Part shown: piece after piece, positions 7,389-17,573 of the stretch
Numbering within the stretch: the stretch's first letter is position 1
Layout of the letters: each line of letters opens with the position of its first letter
NCBI GenBank assembly: GCA_021815365.1
Contig: JAKAGZ010000008.1
Coordinates: 5,894-69,893, forward strand
Origin: Bacteroidota bacterium
GTDB lineage: Bacteria; Bacteroidota; Ignavibacteria; Ignavibacteriales; Ignavibacteriaceae
DNA length: 64,000 nucleotides
Reading direction: 5' to 3'
The notes under the pieces: model-generated
Seen by the model: the letters and a program-made list of their open reading frames with translations, nothing else
The model's database searches: none
What the model was told of the DNA's origin: nothing
Translations under genes and position numbers: made by a program

Positions 7389-9551
7389 ATGAGAATATCT
7401 GAGGGCATTTTAGCTTTTATCTTTTTATTATCAGTTAACATCTTTTCTCAGCAGGGTGGCTATACGAACAGCCTTTCTGTTCAGAATGGAGATGTATTAA
7501 ATTTTTATATATCCACCTCAGCCAGCCAATATCAAATCCGGATTTACAAGCTTGGGTTAAACGCAGGTTTAGTTTATACATCGCCGAATATTCAGGGCGG
7601 TGTAAGAAGTATTCCTAATAATGCATCATCAAACGGATGCAACTGGCAATTAAGTTATTCAATGACAGTTCCATCAAACTGGGAGCCGGGAGTTTACAGT
7701 GCAGAATTTCCAGTTGGTTCTGGCAATAGTCAAAATAACGGGACAATAATATTTACTGTGAAAAATACCTTGCCGGGGACATATTCAAAACTGCTTGTTG
7801 TGTTAAGCACAAACACAATGCAGGCTTATAATAATTATGGCGGGAAAAGTTTGTATGATTTTAACTCAACTGCCGGAAGAGCGAGTCAGGTTTCATTTCT
7901 AAGACCGTATACGGCAGATGCGATAGATGATTATTACAGCAGGATAAGTTATCTGGTTGACTGGCTTGCTTTGAATAATTTAACAGCAGAATATTGTGTA
8001 GACAACGATCTTGATAAATTTCCAAATCTCCTGAATAATTACAGCGCTGTTGTTTATGCCGGTCATGATGAATACTGGTCACTTGAAGAAAGGACGCAGG
8101 CTGAAAATTATGTTGCCGGCGGCGGTAAATTAATTTTACTTTCAGGAAATACAATGTGGTGGCAGGTCCGGTTTACAAATAACAATCAGACAATGATATG
8201 TTACAAAGATAAAAATCTTGACCCGCTGACCGGTGTGGATAATACAAGAGTTACTGTTAATTGGTATGATTCTCCTGTTAACAATCCTGAAAACTCCATC
8301 ACAGGCGTAAGTTTTAGATTTGGAGGATATGTAAATGACGGAAATAATCTTCCTGCATCTCAAGGCTATGGTGATTACACAGCATATAATACCCAGAGTT
8401 GGGTCTTCGATGGAACAGGATTAGAGGAGGGCGATCCGGTTGGAACTGTAGTCCCTGTTGTAGGTTATGAAGCTGACGGAGCTGTATTTAACTGGCAGAA
8501 TGGTATTCCTGTTGTAAACGGTATAGGGGGTACTCCTTTAAATTTCAGAATACTCGGTCTTTCTCCTGCAGTTACAGATAATCCAAATATTGCGACCAAT
8601 ACTCACGCTACAATGGGAATATATACAAACACAAATGGCGGTGCAGTTTTTAATGCTTCGACCACCGATTGGGTCAGAGGATTAGATTCTGATCAGGTAG
8701 TTCAGAAGATTACGTATAACGTAATAAATAAATTTTTACAGAACAGAATTCCGCCTGAGATAGTTTCATGGCTGCCTAATAATGTAAGCAGTGCAAATAT
8801 TCATAACGAAAATGTTTTCGTCAGTAACAGAAATATAACTCTTACAGGGAACTCGCTTAATTTCAGTGTAGCTGCTGAGGACCCATATAACAATACGCTT
8901 GGATATTTCTGGACTATTGACGGAGCCGTTGTTTCACATCAACAGTCTTTCACGTATTATAATAACAGTCCTTCAGGAGTTAAGACAGTTACAGCTTATG
9001 TTTATAATTTAAAAGATACGTCATCAATTTCCTGGAATCTGACAACAGTTAATAATAATCCCGTTTTCACTTTAAGCGGCAAAGTAATTTATGATAATAA
9101 AAGCGGCACATCATTTTCTCAAACTGAAATTTTATTGATTCCGACAGCGGGCGGCGATACACTCTCGGTTATGACTGACAGCTCCGGCAATTTTTCTTTC
9201 TCAGGGATTTTTGCAGGTAGTTATAATCTTTCAGCACAGGTTACTAAATTATTTCCTGTAAACAGTGTTAACGGTACAGACGCATTATTAATTCTGAAAA
9301 CCTTCGTTGGGCAATTAACTTTATCAGGATTAAAAGCAAACTCAGCAGATGTTAATAACGATCAGCAAGTAAATGCCGGCGATGCATTATTTGTTGTAAA
9401 AAGATTTGTCGGTACAATCAATTCTTTCCCAAAAGGGAACTGGATTTCTGAAACTGATCACATCACAATTACAAATCAGAATTTGACAGGACTCAAAATA
9501 AATGTTATTGCAACAGGTGATGTCGATGATTCAGCAGCCGGGGCTTACTAA
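7389..9551 (+). CDS. Secreted N,N-dimethylformamidase beta-like protein with C-terminal dockerin-type repeat
   Basis: A 720-residue secreted protein with signal peptide MRISEGILAFIFLLSVNIFSQ. Residues from about 25 to 460 match the N,N-dimethylformamidase large-subunit-like fold: YQIRIYKLG near the start, then VVLSTNTMQAYNNYGG, YAGHDEYWSLEER and LLSGNTMWWQVRF. This family is widespread in secreted proteins and rarely a true amidase. An Ig-like segment follows, then a carboxypeptidase-regulatory-type unit (SGKVIYDNK...GNFSFSGI). A dockerin-like region near residues 620-675 has one good calcium loop, DVNNDQQVNAGD, and a degenerate first repeat. Unlike its neighbours it has no T9SS tail and ends GDVDDSAAGAY. 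The next gene carries a cohesin-like domain, so the two may dock outside the cell. Confidence 0.75.
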   Translation: MRISEGILAFIFLLSVNIFSQQGGYTNSLSVQNGDVLNFYISTSASQYQIRIYKLGLNAGLVYTSPNIQGGVRSIPNNASSNGCNWQLSYSMTVPSNWEPGVYSAEFPVGSGNSQNNGTIIFTVKNTLPGTYSKLLVVLSTNTMQAYNNYGGKSLYDFNSTAGRASQVSFLRPYTADAIDDYYSRISYLVDWLALNNLTAEYCVDNDLDKFPNLLNNYSAVVYAGHDEYWSLEERTQAENYVAGGGKLILLSGNTMWWQVRFTNNNQTMICYKDKNLDPLTGVDNTRVTVNWYDSPVNNPENSITGVSFRFGGYVNDGNNLPASQGYGDYTAYNTQSWVFDGTGLEEGDPVGTVVPVVGYEADGAVFNWQNGIPVVNGIGGTPLNFRILGLSPAVTDNPNIATNTHATMGIYTNTNGGAVFNASTTDWVRGLDSDQVVQKITYNVINKFLQNRIPPEIVSWLPNNVSSANIHNENVFVSNRNITLTGNSLNFSVAAEDPYNNTLGYFWTIDGAVVSHQQSFTYYNNSPSGVKTVTAYVYNLKDTSSISWNLTTVNNNPVFTLSGKVIYDNKSGTSFSQTEILLIPTAGGDTLSVMTDSSGNFSFSGIFAGSYNLSAQVTKLFPVNSVNGTDALLILKTFVGQLTLSGLKANSADVNNDQQVNAGDALFVVKRFVGTINSFPKGNWISETDHITITNQNLTGLKINVIATGDVDDSAAGAY

Positions 9552-9741
9552 CTTATAAAAAAAGTTTACTGCCAACTCTATTCATCCTGGAATTTTTTTT
9601 GATTAAAACCGTTAGAATTTACTAAATGAGAAATGTTTATAAATGAAACACATCAGATGATAAACCAATCCTAAAAGTGCCAAAAATAAACCATAATTAA
9701 ATGATTTTGCTGGCATTCAACTTGAATCAATACAGGAAATT

Positions 9742-12700
9742 ATGGTGAGGTGCAATTTGAAAAAATTATTACGAACAAGACCAGTTTTAATGCTGTTATT
9801 AATTATAATTTCATACCCTGTGCTTGGTCAAAGTTCAACCCCGACAGTTTACATAGAAAGTAATATAACCGCTCCTGCGATTGGTCAGCAGGTGACTATC
9901 CCTTTAAAATTTAAAAACCTTCCGAATGTAGGCTCAGTAAGTTTAAAAATAATTTTTGATACTAGCGTTCTGGATTTCGTAAGTATTACCGACAATCCAA
10001 ATCACGGGACATTTGTTACCAACAGCGATCTTGCTTCGCTTGGCGGCGTGCATGATACAATAGCAATTGCATGGTTTGATACGAACCCTATCAGCTTTAC
10101 CGATGGACCTTTCGTAAATTTACATTTTACTTACAAAGGAGGAACAAGCACTTTTCATTTTTTGCCATCACCGGTAAGTTCACTCAGCGATCAGAATGGA
10201 ACCACGATAAGTAACTTAATGCTAAATGATGGATCTATTGTACCTCCAACTCCTGCACCAACCGGTTCAATAGGAGATTACGTTTGGATTGACGCTAACG
10301 GAAACGGGATACAGGATCCTGGCGAGCACCCCCTTGCAAACGTAAAAGTTTTTTTGCTTAACGGTTCAAAAGGAATAACAATTGATTCAACAACTACAGA
10401 TGCCCAGGGAATTTATTCATTTGCCGGTTTAGCTCTTGGAAATTATAAAATTAAATTTGCAGCCCCAACAGGTTATGTGATAAGCCGTCAGCATACTGGA
10501 GGCAATTCTTCTTTGCTGGGCGATTCGGACCCTGATTCATTATCAGGTATTACTGATACAGTACAGATTGTATCCGGCTATTTAAACAGATACGATATTG
10601 ATGCAGGGATGCACATTCCGTTCACTGCACCTGTGCCGACTGGGGTGATCGGAGATTATGTTTGGAACGATGCAAACGGAAATGGTATTCAGGATCCCGG
10701 TGAACCGTCCCTTGCAAATGTGACTGTTAAATTGTTAGATCCTAATAATAGCAATGCAGTACTGAGTACAGCAACGACAGATGCCTATGGGAATTATCTT
10801 TTCTCAGGATTAAATGTTGGCATATATAAAATTCAATTTGTTGCGCCATCAGGTTATGTGATAAGTCGTCAGCATACAGGCGGAAATTCTTCCTTGTTAG
10901 GTGATTCAGATCCTGATTCATTATCAGGAATTACCGACACTGTGCAGGTCGTCTCCGGTTATTTAAATAGATATGACATTGATGCCGGAATGCACATGCC
11001 ATTCGGAAATCCTGTGCCTACAGGTTCAATTGGTGATTATGTTTGGGAAGATACAAATCAAAATGGAATTCAGAACCCCGGGGAAAATCCTCTGGCAAAT
11101 GTTAAAGTACGTTTATTGAATAGTTCTAATGATAGTGTGCTTGATTCAACAACTACTGACGCACACGGAAATTATTTGTTTAATAGTCTGGTGTCTGGCT
11201 CATATAAAATTCAGTTTGTGCTTTTAAGTGGATATGTATTTAGTCCAAAACATGCAAACAACGGGCTTTCGCCTGAAGGCGATTCAGATGCAGATTCAAC
11301 TACCGGAAAAACTGATGTGATTGTTTTGACTGCTGGGCAGAGTCTGTATTCTGTAGATGCAGGAATGTTTAAACCTGTTGTAGTTGTACATAAGCCGATA
11401 CCAACTATAAATATGATTGATGGAATAGATATTGTTCCTGATTCAGGACAAACATATAAATATACTCTCGTTGTCAAAAACACTGGTGATGCAGATTTAT
11501 TTAATACATCCGTAACAGACTCAATTCCCGGTGGATTAAAATATAAATCAAGTACCGGCGGAAGCTCTTCAGGCGAAACAACTCAGGGAAGTAATATTGT
11601 TATTTATCAATTAGGAACTTTAGCTGCTGGCCAGACTGATACCTTGATACTCGTTGTTGAAGTTTCAGGGCACGAAGCCGAATATAAAAACAGCGCATCT
11701 CTTTCAGGAACAGATGCGGGATCAAATTCATATTCTGATTATGTATTTGATATTAACTTTGGCAGCGATAACAGCGGCGGCGGCGGCTCAGGTGTAGAAT
11801 CAAGAGGTAACATGGCTCAGGCTCTGTTAAACCGTCTGCTTCGTCTGCAGAGTGGAATGATAATTCCTATGTTAGCAAAAACGGGAGTAGAAAATCTGTC
11901 GGCGCAGCATTCTTTGCAGGAAGTAATTCCTGTGTCTGGCCCTTATGCATCTAAACCTGTTGAGACAACACCTTACGATATTTTAGGAATATCAAATGCA
12001 GTTTCAAGTTATGCTGTGGACTATGACATAACTACAAATGAAAGCACAACCCGAAGAGTAGCTGGAATTTTTTCTGCTATCACACCGGCGCCTGATATTT
12101 ACGATCATTCAAAAGCAGTCTGTGACAGATTAGCTGGCGCACAGATAGATGAGATTAAGCTTGTTAATATTAATGGCTATCAGTTTTACGCATCAAAATT
12201 AGAAAAGATAAATGCGGCTATTGTTGATTATGCGATTTCATTCAGTGTTTATGAAACCGGATCAGAATATTATGTCCAGAATAAATGGACACATGATGAA
12301 TACAAGGCTCCTGCCGGTGCAACTAACGTTTACAACTTCCAGGTTTGGTCAGGCTCTTATGAGAATTCAATAAGTCTTGTTAAACAAATATTAACAAAGT
12401 TCGCCTCATTCAAACCATTGAATTATATGAATACTCTGCAGACTGTCCCTGATACTTATATTAAAAATTCATATTACTCACACGACGGCAAAATCCATCT
12501 GACTTTGTTTAACAGCGGATCTTCTAAAGATGTGACATTTAATATAAAGTACCGAAACTCACAGGGCGATATTCAGATCAGCAGGACAGATAATTACAGC
12601 ATAAACACCGGCTTAAATGATGTTGTGATCAGCAGCGGAATAATCTCTGATGCAAATGTATATCTTACACAGCCGGGAAACTTTGAAGACGAAGTTTATG

Positions 12701-13494
12701 TAAGCGGCGGCGCATATACTTATGCAATGGGCCCAAACAGTTCAGTGTCATCATTTAACACTTCCGGTTATCCACAGGAACAGATCAGCAATTATCCAAA
12801 GGGAGCGCTGGTTCTGGCTGGCGGTGCAAGTTTGTCAGGGCAGCTAAAAGATTATGTTTCAGTAATAAGATCTCTCAGCACGAATGGCAGTGCTTATGAT
12901 TTGAGCAAGTACAACAGTATAAGATTCACTGCAAGCGGTACTGGTAAGCTCGACGTTCTCTTAATTATGACGAATACAAAAAATAATAATTACTATCACT
13001 ATACAATTGATCTGACTTCGGCTGCTAAAGAATATGTAATTAACTTTAGTGATTTTAAGGAATTGTACGGAGCGCAGACACCATTTGACGCAAGCAAGAT
13101 GATGAATATCGGTTTCTCAGTAAATACAACAAACAACCCTGCATTGAGCAGCTTTAATTTTGAAGTTAAAGACATTGCCTTCTATTCACCGGGCAGCGTT
13201 ACTGCTGTAGACGATCAGACAATTGCACCAAAAGAATTCAGTCTTTCACAGAATTACCCGAACCCGTTCAATCCGTCAACTGTAATTGAATTTTCTGTTG
13301 CCAGGAAAGAGCATATATCACTGATCGTTTATAATTTATTAGGGCAGCAGGTTGCTGCTCTGATTGACGGAGAATTAGAAGCAGGTAAACACAGCATAAC
13401 ATTTAATGCAGATAACCTGGCGAGTGGTGTTTATTTCTATAAGCTGATTGGAAATTCTGTTAACATTACGAAGAAGATGATTCTGCTTCGTTAA
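9742..13494 (+). CDS. Giant cohesin / SdrD-B repeat / T9SS surface protein
   Basis: 1,250 residues with signal peptide (LMLLLIIISYPVLGQ). Domains in order: a cohesin-like domain about 33-170 (TVYIESNITAP.IGQQVTIPL, then SVSLKIIFDTSVLDFVSI, DGPFVNLHFTY); three SdrD-B-type repeats starting near 174, 301 and 428, each opening GDYVW-D-N-NGIQ-PGE; a DUF11-like segment near 553 (YTLVVKNTGDADLFNTSVTDSIP); a glycine-rich linker; a central region of unknown fold (about 690-1150); and a T9SS sorting domain from 1166 (FSLSQNYPNPFNPST ... KKMILLR). It is likely a secreted, surface-attached scaffold or adhesin. The cohesin-like head and the dockerin of the upstream gene suggest a matched pair; calcium dependence and specificity are inference. 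Confidence 0.85.
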   Translation: MVRCNLKKLLRTRPVLMLLLIIISYPVLGQSSTPTVYIESNITAPAIGQQVTIPLKFKNLPNVGSVSLKIIFDTSVLDFVSITDNPNHGTFVTNSDLASLGGVHDTIAIAWFDTNPISFTDGPFVNLHFTYKGGTSTFHFLPSPVSSLSDQNGTTISNLMLNDGSIVPPTPAPTGSIGDYVWIDANGNGIQDPGEHPLANVKVFLLNGSKGITIDSTTTDAQGIYSFAGLALGNYKIKFAAPTGYVISRQHTGGNSSLLGDSDPDSLSGITDTVQIVSGYLNRYDIDAGMHIPFTAPVPTGVIGDYVWNDANGNGIQDPGEPSLANVTVKLLDPNNSNAVLSTATTDAYGNYLFSGLNVGIYKIQFVAPSGYVISRQHTGGNSSLLGDSDPDSLSGITDTVQVVSGYLNRYDIDAGMHMPFGNPVPTGSIGDYVWEDTNQNGIQNPGENPLANVKVRLLNSSNDSVLDSTTTDAHGNYLFNSLVSGSYKIQFVLLSGYVFSPKHANNGLSPEGDSDADSTTGKTDVIVLTAGQSLYSVDAGMFKPVVVVHKPIPTINMIDGIDIVPDSGQTYKYTLVVKNTGDADLFNTSVTDSIPGGLKYKSSTGGSSSGETTQGSNIVIYQLGTLAAGQTDTLILVVEVSGHEAEYKNSASLSGTDAGSNSYSDYVFDINFGSDNSGGGGSGVESRGNMAQALLNRLLRLQSGMIIPMLAKTGVENLSAQHSLQEVIPVSGPYASKPVETTPYDILGISNAVSSYAVDYDITTNESTTRRVAGIFSAITPAPDIYDHSKAVCDRLAGAQIDEIKLVNINGYQFYASKLEKINAAIVDYAISFSVYETGSEYYVQNKWTHDEYKAPAGATNVYNFQVWSGSYENSISLVKQILTKFASFKPLNYMNTLQTVPDTYIKNSYYSHDGKIHLTLFNSGSSKDVTFNIKYRNSQGDIQISRTDNYSINTGLNDVVISSGIISDANVYLTQPGNFEDEVYVSGGAYTYAMGPNSSVSSFNTSGYPQEQISNYPKGALVLAGGASLSGQLKDYVSVIRSLSTNGSAYDLSKYNSIRFTASGTGKLDVLLIMTNTKNNNYYHYTIDLTSAAKEYVINFSDFKELYGAQTPFDASKMMNIGFSVNTTNNPALSSFNFEVKDIAFYSPGSVTAVDDQTIAPKEFSLSQNYPNPFNPSTVIEFSVARKEHISLIVYNLLGQQVAALIDGELEAGKHSITFNADNLASGVYFYKLIGNSVNITKKMILLR

Positions 13495-13705
13495 TCCGGC
13501 AACTGCCTGATGAAACAAAAGTTCTGATGAAATAATCGCATTATTGCTCCCTCATCTAAACCCTTGGACTAAATTGCACAGCGATTCAAGTTCAGGGGTT
13601 TTATATTTCCAGACAATCTCCATAATTTAGTTTTTGACAGATGTGCAACTCCCGATGTTCAGCGTGCATGCACGCAAATAGAATTGATATTCAAACGCTC
13701 TTTAA

Positions 13706-14812
<1,107 letters not shown>

Positions 14813-14819
14813 ATTCACC

Positions 14820-14856
14820 GGAGGCTGAAAGGACTTAGCCTCCACTTAATTTTTTT
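14820..14856 (+). terminator. Rho-independent terminator after gap
   Basis: GGAGGCT (14820-14826) pairs with AGCCTCC (14837-14843) across a 10-base loop. A T-rich run ends the element at about 14849-14856, five bases beyond the stem. It lies just after the gap stop codon. Confidence 0.75.
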
Positions 14857-14892
14857 AATCATTATTTCTATCTGTGAAAGAATTTTTATCAA

Positions 14893-14937
14893 AATTGACC
14901 ATCCGGCAGACCGCCGAGGTCTGACCGATGGTCAATT
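14893..14937. repeat. Palindromic element upstream of pgk
   Basis: Twenty-base arms (14893-14912 and 14918-14937) pair with two mismatches around a five-base loop GCCGA. The outer part is AATTGACCAT/ATGGTCAATT. The inner CCGGCAGACC resembles the 5195 palindrome. It sits 20 bases before the pgk start, so it may shape the pgk leader or simply be a dispersed element. It contains the spurious ATG at 14928. Confidence 0.8.
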
Positions 14938-14957
14938 CTGAAAAGGTATTAGACAAA

Positions 14958-16157
14958 ATGAACAAGCTGACTATTGATAATGTTGATCTGAAAAATAAAA
15001 GAGTTCTCGTCAGAGTTGATTTTAATGTTCCGCTCGATGCCCAGCTTAACATAACTGATGATATAAGAATTTCATCTTCGCTTCCGACTATTAAAAAAAT
15101 AATTTCAGAAAGCGGAAAGGCAGTATTAATGAGCCACCTCGGCAGACCAAAAGGGAAGCCTGATCCTAAATTCAGCCTTAAGCCTGCCGCAAAAAGACTT
15201 GGTGAACTTTTAGGTAAAGAAGTAAAACTCGCTCCTGATTGCATTGGGAATGAAGTAAAAAAAATCGTGGACTCAATGAATCCCGGGGACGTAGTTCTTC
15301 TCGAGAATTTAAGATTTCATGCTGAAGAAGAAAAAAATGATCCTCATTTCGCTGAGGCTCTTGCTTCTTTAGGCGAAGTTTATATAAACGATGCTTTTGG
15401 CTCGGCACACAGGGCACATGCTTCAACTGAGGGCGTGACAAAATTTATTAAAATCTGCGCTGCAGGTTATTTGATGCAGAAAGAACTAAATTATCTCGGT
15501 GCTGCAGTTTCAAATCCTAAAAGACCATACTGCGCAATCATCGGAGGCGCAAAGATCTCAGGTAAAATAGATGTGATAAATAATCTTCTCGAAAAAGTTG
15601 ATTGTATGATAATCGGCGGAGGGATGGCTTTTACTTTTTTTAAAGCTCAGGGAAAAGAAATCGGCAAGTCGCTGCTTGAGGACGAAAAAATCGGTCTTGC
15701 AAAAGAACTGCTGCAAAAAGTTGAGAAATCCCGTGTTAAATTTTTACTGCCTGTTGATGTAGTTGTTGCAGGAGAATTTAAAAACGAATCACCATTTGAG
15801 ACCGTAAGTGTTGATAATATTCCTGCAGAAAAAATGGGGTTGGATATAGGAAGTCAAACAATTAAATTGTTTAGTGAAGAGATAAAGAAATCTAAAATGA
15901 TAGTATGGAACGGTCCGATGGGGGTTTTTGAAATGGATAATTTTGCCAAAGGAACTTTTTCAATTGCTGAAGAATTAGCCCGCGCAACAAACGGAGGAGC
16001 AGTTACAATTATTGGCGGAGGCGATTCGGCTGCAGCAATCAGCAAAGCAGGTTTGGAAGATAAAGTTTCACACGTTTCAACAGGCGGAGGTGCTTCGCTT
16101 GAATTTTTGGAAGGGAAGACGCTCCCGGGTGTTTCAGCATTAAATGATGTAAAATAA
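14958..16157 (+). CDS. pgk: Phosphoglycerate kinase
   Basis: A 399-residue cytosolic kinase transferring phosphate between 1,3-bisphosphoglycerate and ADP. The conserved start [12 protein letters not shown], the [10 protein letters not shown] loop, the hinge [12 protein letters not shown], and the C-terminal GGGDSAAAI and [13 protein letters not shown] nucleotide-binding loops are all present. I use ATG 14958 ([11 protein letters not shown]) and not 14928, because the latter start lies in the palindrome and adds non-conserved residues. Full length and intact. It follows gap. Confidence 0.97.
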   Translation: MNKLTIDNVDLKNKRVLVRVDFNVPLDAQLNITDDIRISSSLPTIKKIISESGKAVLMSHLGRPKGKPDPKFSLKPAAKRLGELLGKEVKLAPDCIGNEVKKIVDSMNPGDVVLLENLRFHAEEEKNDPHFAEALASLGEVYINDAFGSAHRAHASTEGVTKFIKICAAGYLMQKELNYLGAAVSNPKRPYCAIIGGAKISGKIDVINNLLEKVDCMIIGGGMAFTFFKAQGKEIGKSLLEDEKIGLAKELLQKVEKSRVKFLLPVDVVVAGEFKNESPFETVSVDNIPAEKMGLDIGSQTIKLFSEEIKKSKMIVWNGPMGVFEMDNFAKGTFSIAEELARATNGGAVTIIGGGDSAAAISKAGLEDKVSHVSTGGGASLEFLEGKTLPGVSALNDVK

Positions 16158-16172
16158 TATAAAGGATTTTAA

Positions 16173-17045
16173 GTGAGCGATTATTATAAACCGACAGGAT
16201 TCGGCAGATTTAGTTTTTTCCCGCCGGTGTTAAAAAATTTATTGATTATAAACGGCGTTGTTTTTTTTCTGGAACTGCTCAGTCAGAATTTAATGGTCGG
16301 CGGGGATACCGCGTATAATATAATTATGCGCTGGTTTGCTTTAATGCCATTCAGCAGCGGCTATTTTGAAACCTGGCAATTAATTTCTTATCAGTTTTTG
16401 CACGGGAGCTTTACTCATATTTTATTTAATATGATTGCCCTCTGGATGTTTGGTGTTGAAATAGAAAATATCTGGGGCTCAAAAAAATTTTTGATCTTCT
16501 ATTTATCGTGCGGAATTGTTGCCGGGATTTTTCATCTTCTTCTCTCTCCTTTGTTAGGACTTCCCCCGGCTCCCACCATAGGCGCTTCAGGAGCTATATA
16601 CGGGATACTCATTGCCTTTGCAATGCTATTTCCGGATAGATATATTTTCCTTTATTTCTTTATTCCGGTAAAAGCAAAATACCTTGTTGCATTTATGATA
16701 TTGATTGAGTTCTTCGCAGTTGACAGTGCTAACAGTAATATTGCACATCTTGCACATCTTGGCGGCGCGCTGGCGGGCTTTGTTTATGTAATGTATGATA
16801 AAAAGAAAGGCACTTCGTTCGGTAATTTTTTCAAACGTACTTCGACACGATCATTCAATCCATTCAGCAGGAAGGACGAAAATATACAGGATGCAAAATT
16901 CTACGAGATCGATCACGACGATTATGCAGAAGTTTCACAGCAGGAAATTGATAAGATTTTAGATAAGATAAGTCAGTCCGGTTATCAGAATCTTTCTGAA
17001 AAAGAAAAAAAAATTCTGTTTGAAGCCAGCAAAAAAATGAAATAA
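16173..17045 (+). CDS. Rhomboid family intramembrane serine protease
   Basis: A 290-residue inner-membrane protein with about six transmembrane helices in the first 210 residues and a charged cytoplasmic tail. The catalytic Ser is in GASGAIYG and the catalytic His in AHLAHLGGALAGF. The conserved HGSFTHILFNMIALWMFG loop-helix is also present. The start is GTG at 16173 after AAAGGA. It begins 15 bases after pgk and may be co-transcribed. The substrate is unknown. The tail (DYAEVSQQEIDKILDKISQSG...LSEKEKKIL) is a small helical domain seen in Bacteroidota-type rhomboids. Confidence 0.92.
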   Translation: MSDYYKPTGFGRFSFFPPVLKNLLIINGVVFFLELLSQNLMVGGDTAYNIIMRWFALMPFSSGYFETWQLISYQFLHGSFTHILFNMIALWMFGVEIENIWGSKKFLIFYLSCGIVAGIFHLLLSPLLGLPPAPTIGASGAIYGILIAFAMLFPDRYIFLYFFIPVKAKYLVAFMILIEFFAVDSANSNIAHLAHLGGALAGFVYVMYDKKKGTSFGNFFKRTSTRSFNPFSRKDENIQDAKFYEIDHDDYAEVSQQEIDKILDKISQSGYQNLSEKEKKILFEASKKMK

Positions 17046-17156
17046 AATTTTGAGGAATATTTTTTAACCTCAACAAGCCGTAACTAATATTGGCTAAATA
17101 ATTTATTATAGATGAAAATTTATTACCATATCTATTTAATCATTACAAGGCTTGTC

Positions 17157-17240
17157 GGGGTTAACCCCAATGTAAAATTTTATAGAATAAAATTTTACAA
17201 TCGGCCTTCGGCAAAAAATTCATTCCTAATGAATTTTTTG
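17157..17240. repeat. Cluster of three consecutive palindromes
   Basis: Within 85 bases lie GGGGTTAACCCC (17157-17168), a 12-base-arm hairpin with a 5-base loop (17171-17199, TGTAAAATTTTA/TAAAATTTTACA) and a 13-base-arm hairpin with a 3-base loop (17212-17240, CAAAAAATTCATT/AATGAATTTTTTG). They sit in the leader of the DUF4296 gene and cover its likely start codon. They could repress or time translation, or be palindromic insertions. Confidence 0.75.
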
Positions 17241-17573
17241 GGTTTAAAATATTTTATTTTCCACCGTTCGATCCTTTTCTGTTTTTTCACTGTACTTATG
17301 TTTACAACAATTTCCTGTTCAGACAACCCTCCGCTGAAAGAAGATAAATTTATCAGGATCTACGTCGATATGGTGATCGCACAGGATACAACCAATGCAG
17401 GTGCTTCGCAGATACTGACTATTAAAAAGAATGTTCTGAAAAAGTACTCAGTTTCAGAGCAAGAGTATAATTCAACATTACATTTTTACAACTCAGAGCC
17501 TAAAAGATGGCAGGCTTTTTTCGATAAAGCTATTTCTTATCTTGAACAGTTGAGGAAAGAGAAAACCTCATAA
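17229..17573 (+). CDS. DUF4296-type lipoprotein
   Basis: A small secreted lipoprotein, about 114 residues from the ATG at 17229. The leader FHRSILFCFFTVLMFTTISC ends in a lipobox (TISC). The body KEDKFIRIYVDMVIAQDTTNAG matches the DUF4296 family common in Bacteroidota, function unknown. The frame is open upstream to 17112, but that extension runs through three palindromes and is unlikely to be coding; no good ribosome site marks the chosen start, so it is uncertain. Its 3' end overlaps the convergent recQ gene by 44 bases. Confidence 0.7.
   Translation: MNFLGLKYFIFHRSILFCFFTVLMFTTISCSDNPPLKEDKFIRIYVDMVIAQDTTNAGASQILTIKKNVLKKYSVSEQEYNSTLHFYNSEPKRWQAFFDKAISYLEQLRKEKTS

Noticed and set aside
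7861-8363. Minus-strand ORFs of 97 and 73 residues inside the dockerin gene
   Set aside because: Antisense shadows of a clearly coding gene; no signal, no family.
14928-14957. Upstream start for pgk
   Set aside because: It begins inside a palindrome, adds non-conserved residues, and the ATG at 14958 gives the family's usual N-terminus.
17112-17228. N-terminal extension of the DUF4296 gene
   Set aside because: The segment is made of palindromes, and a lipoprotein leader begins only after it.
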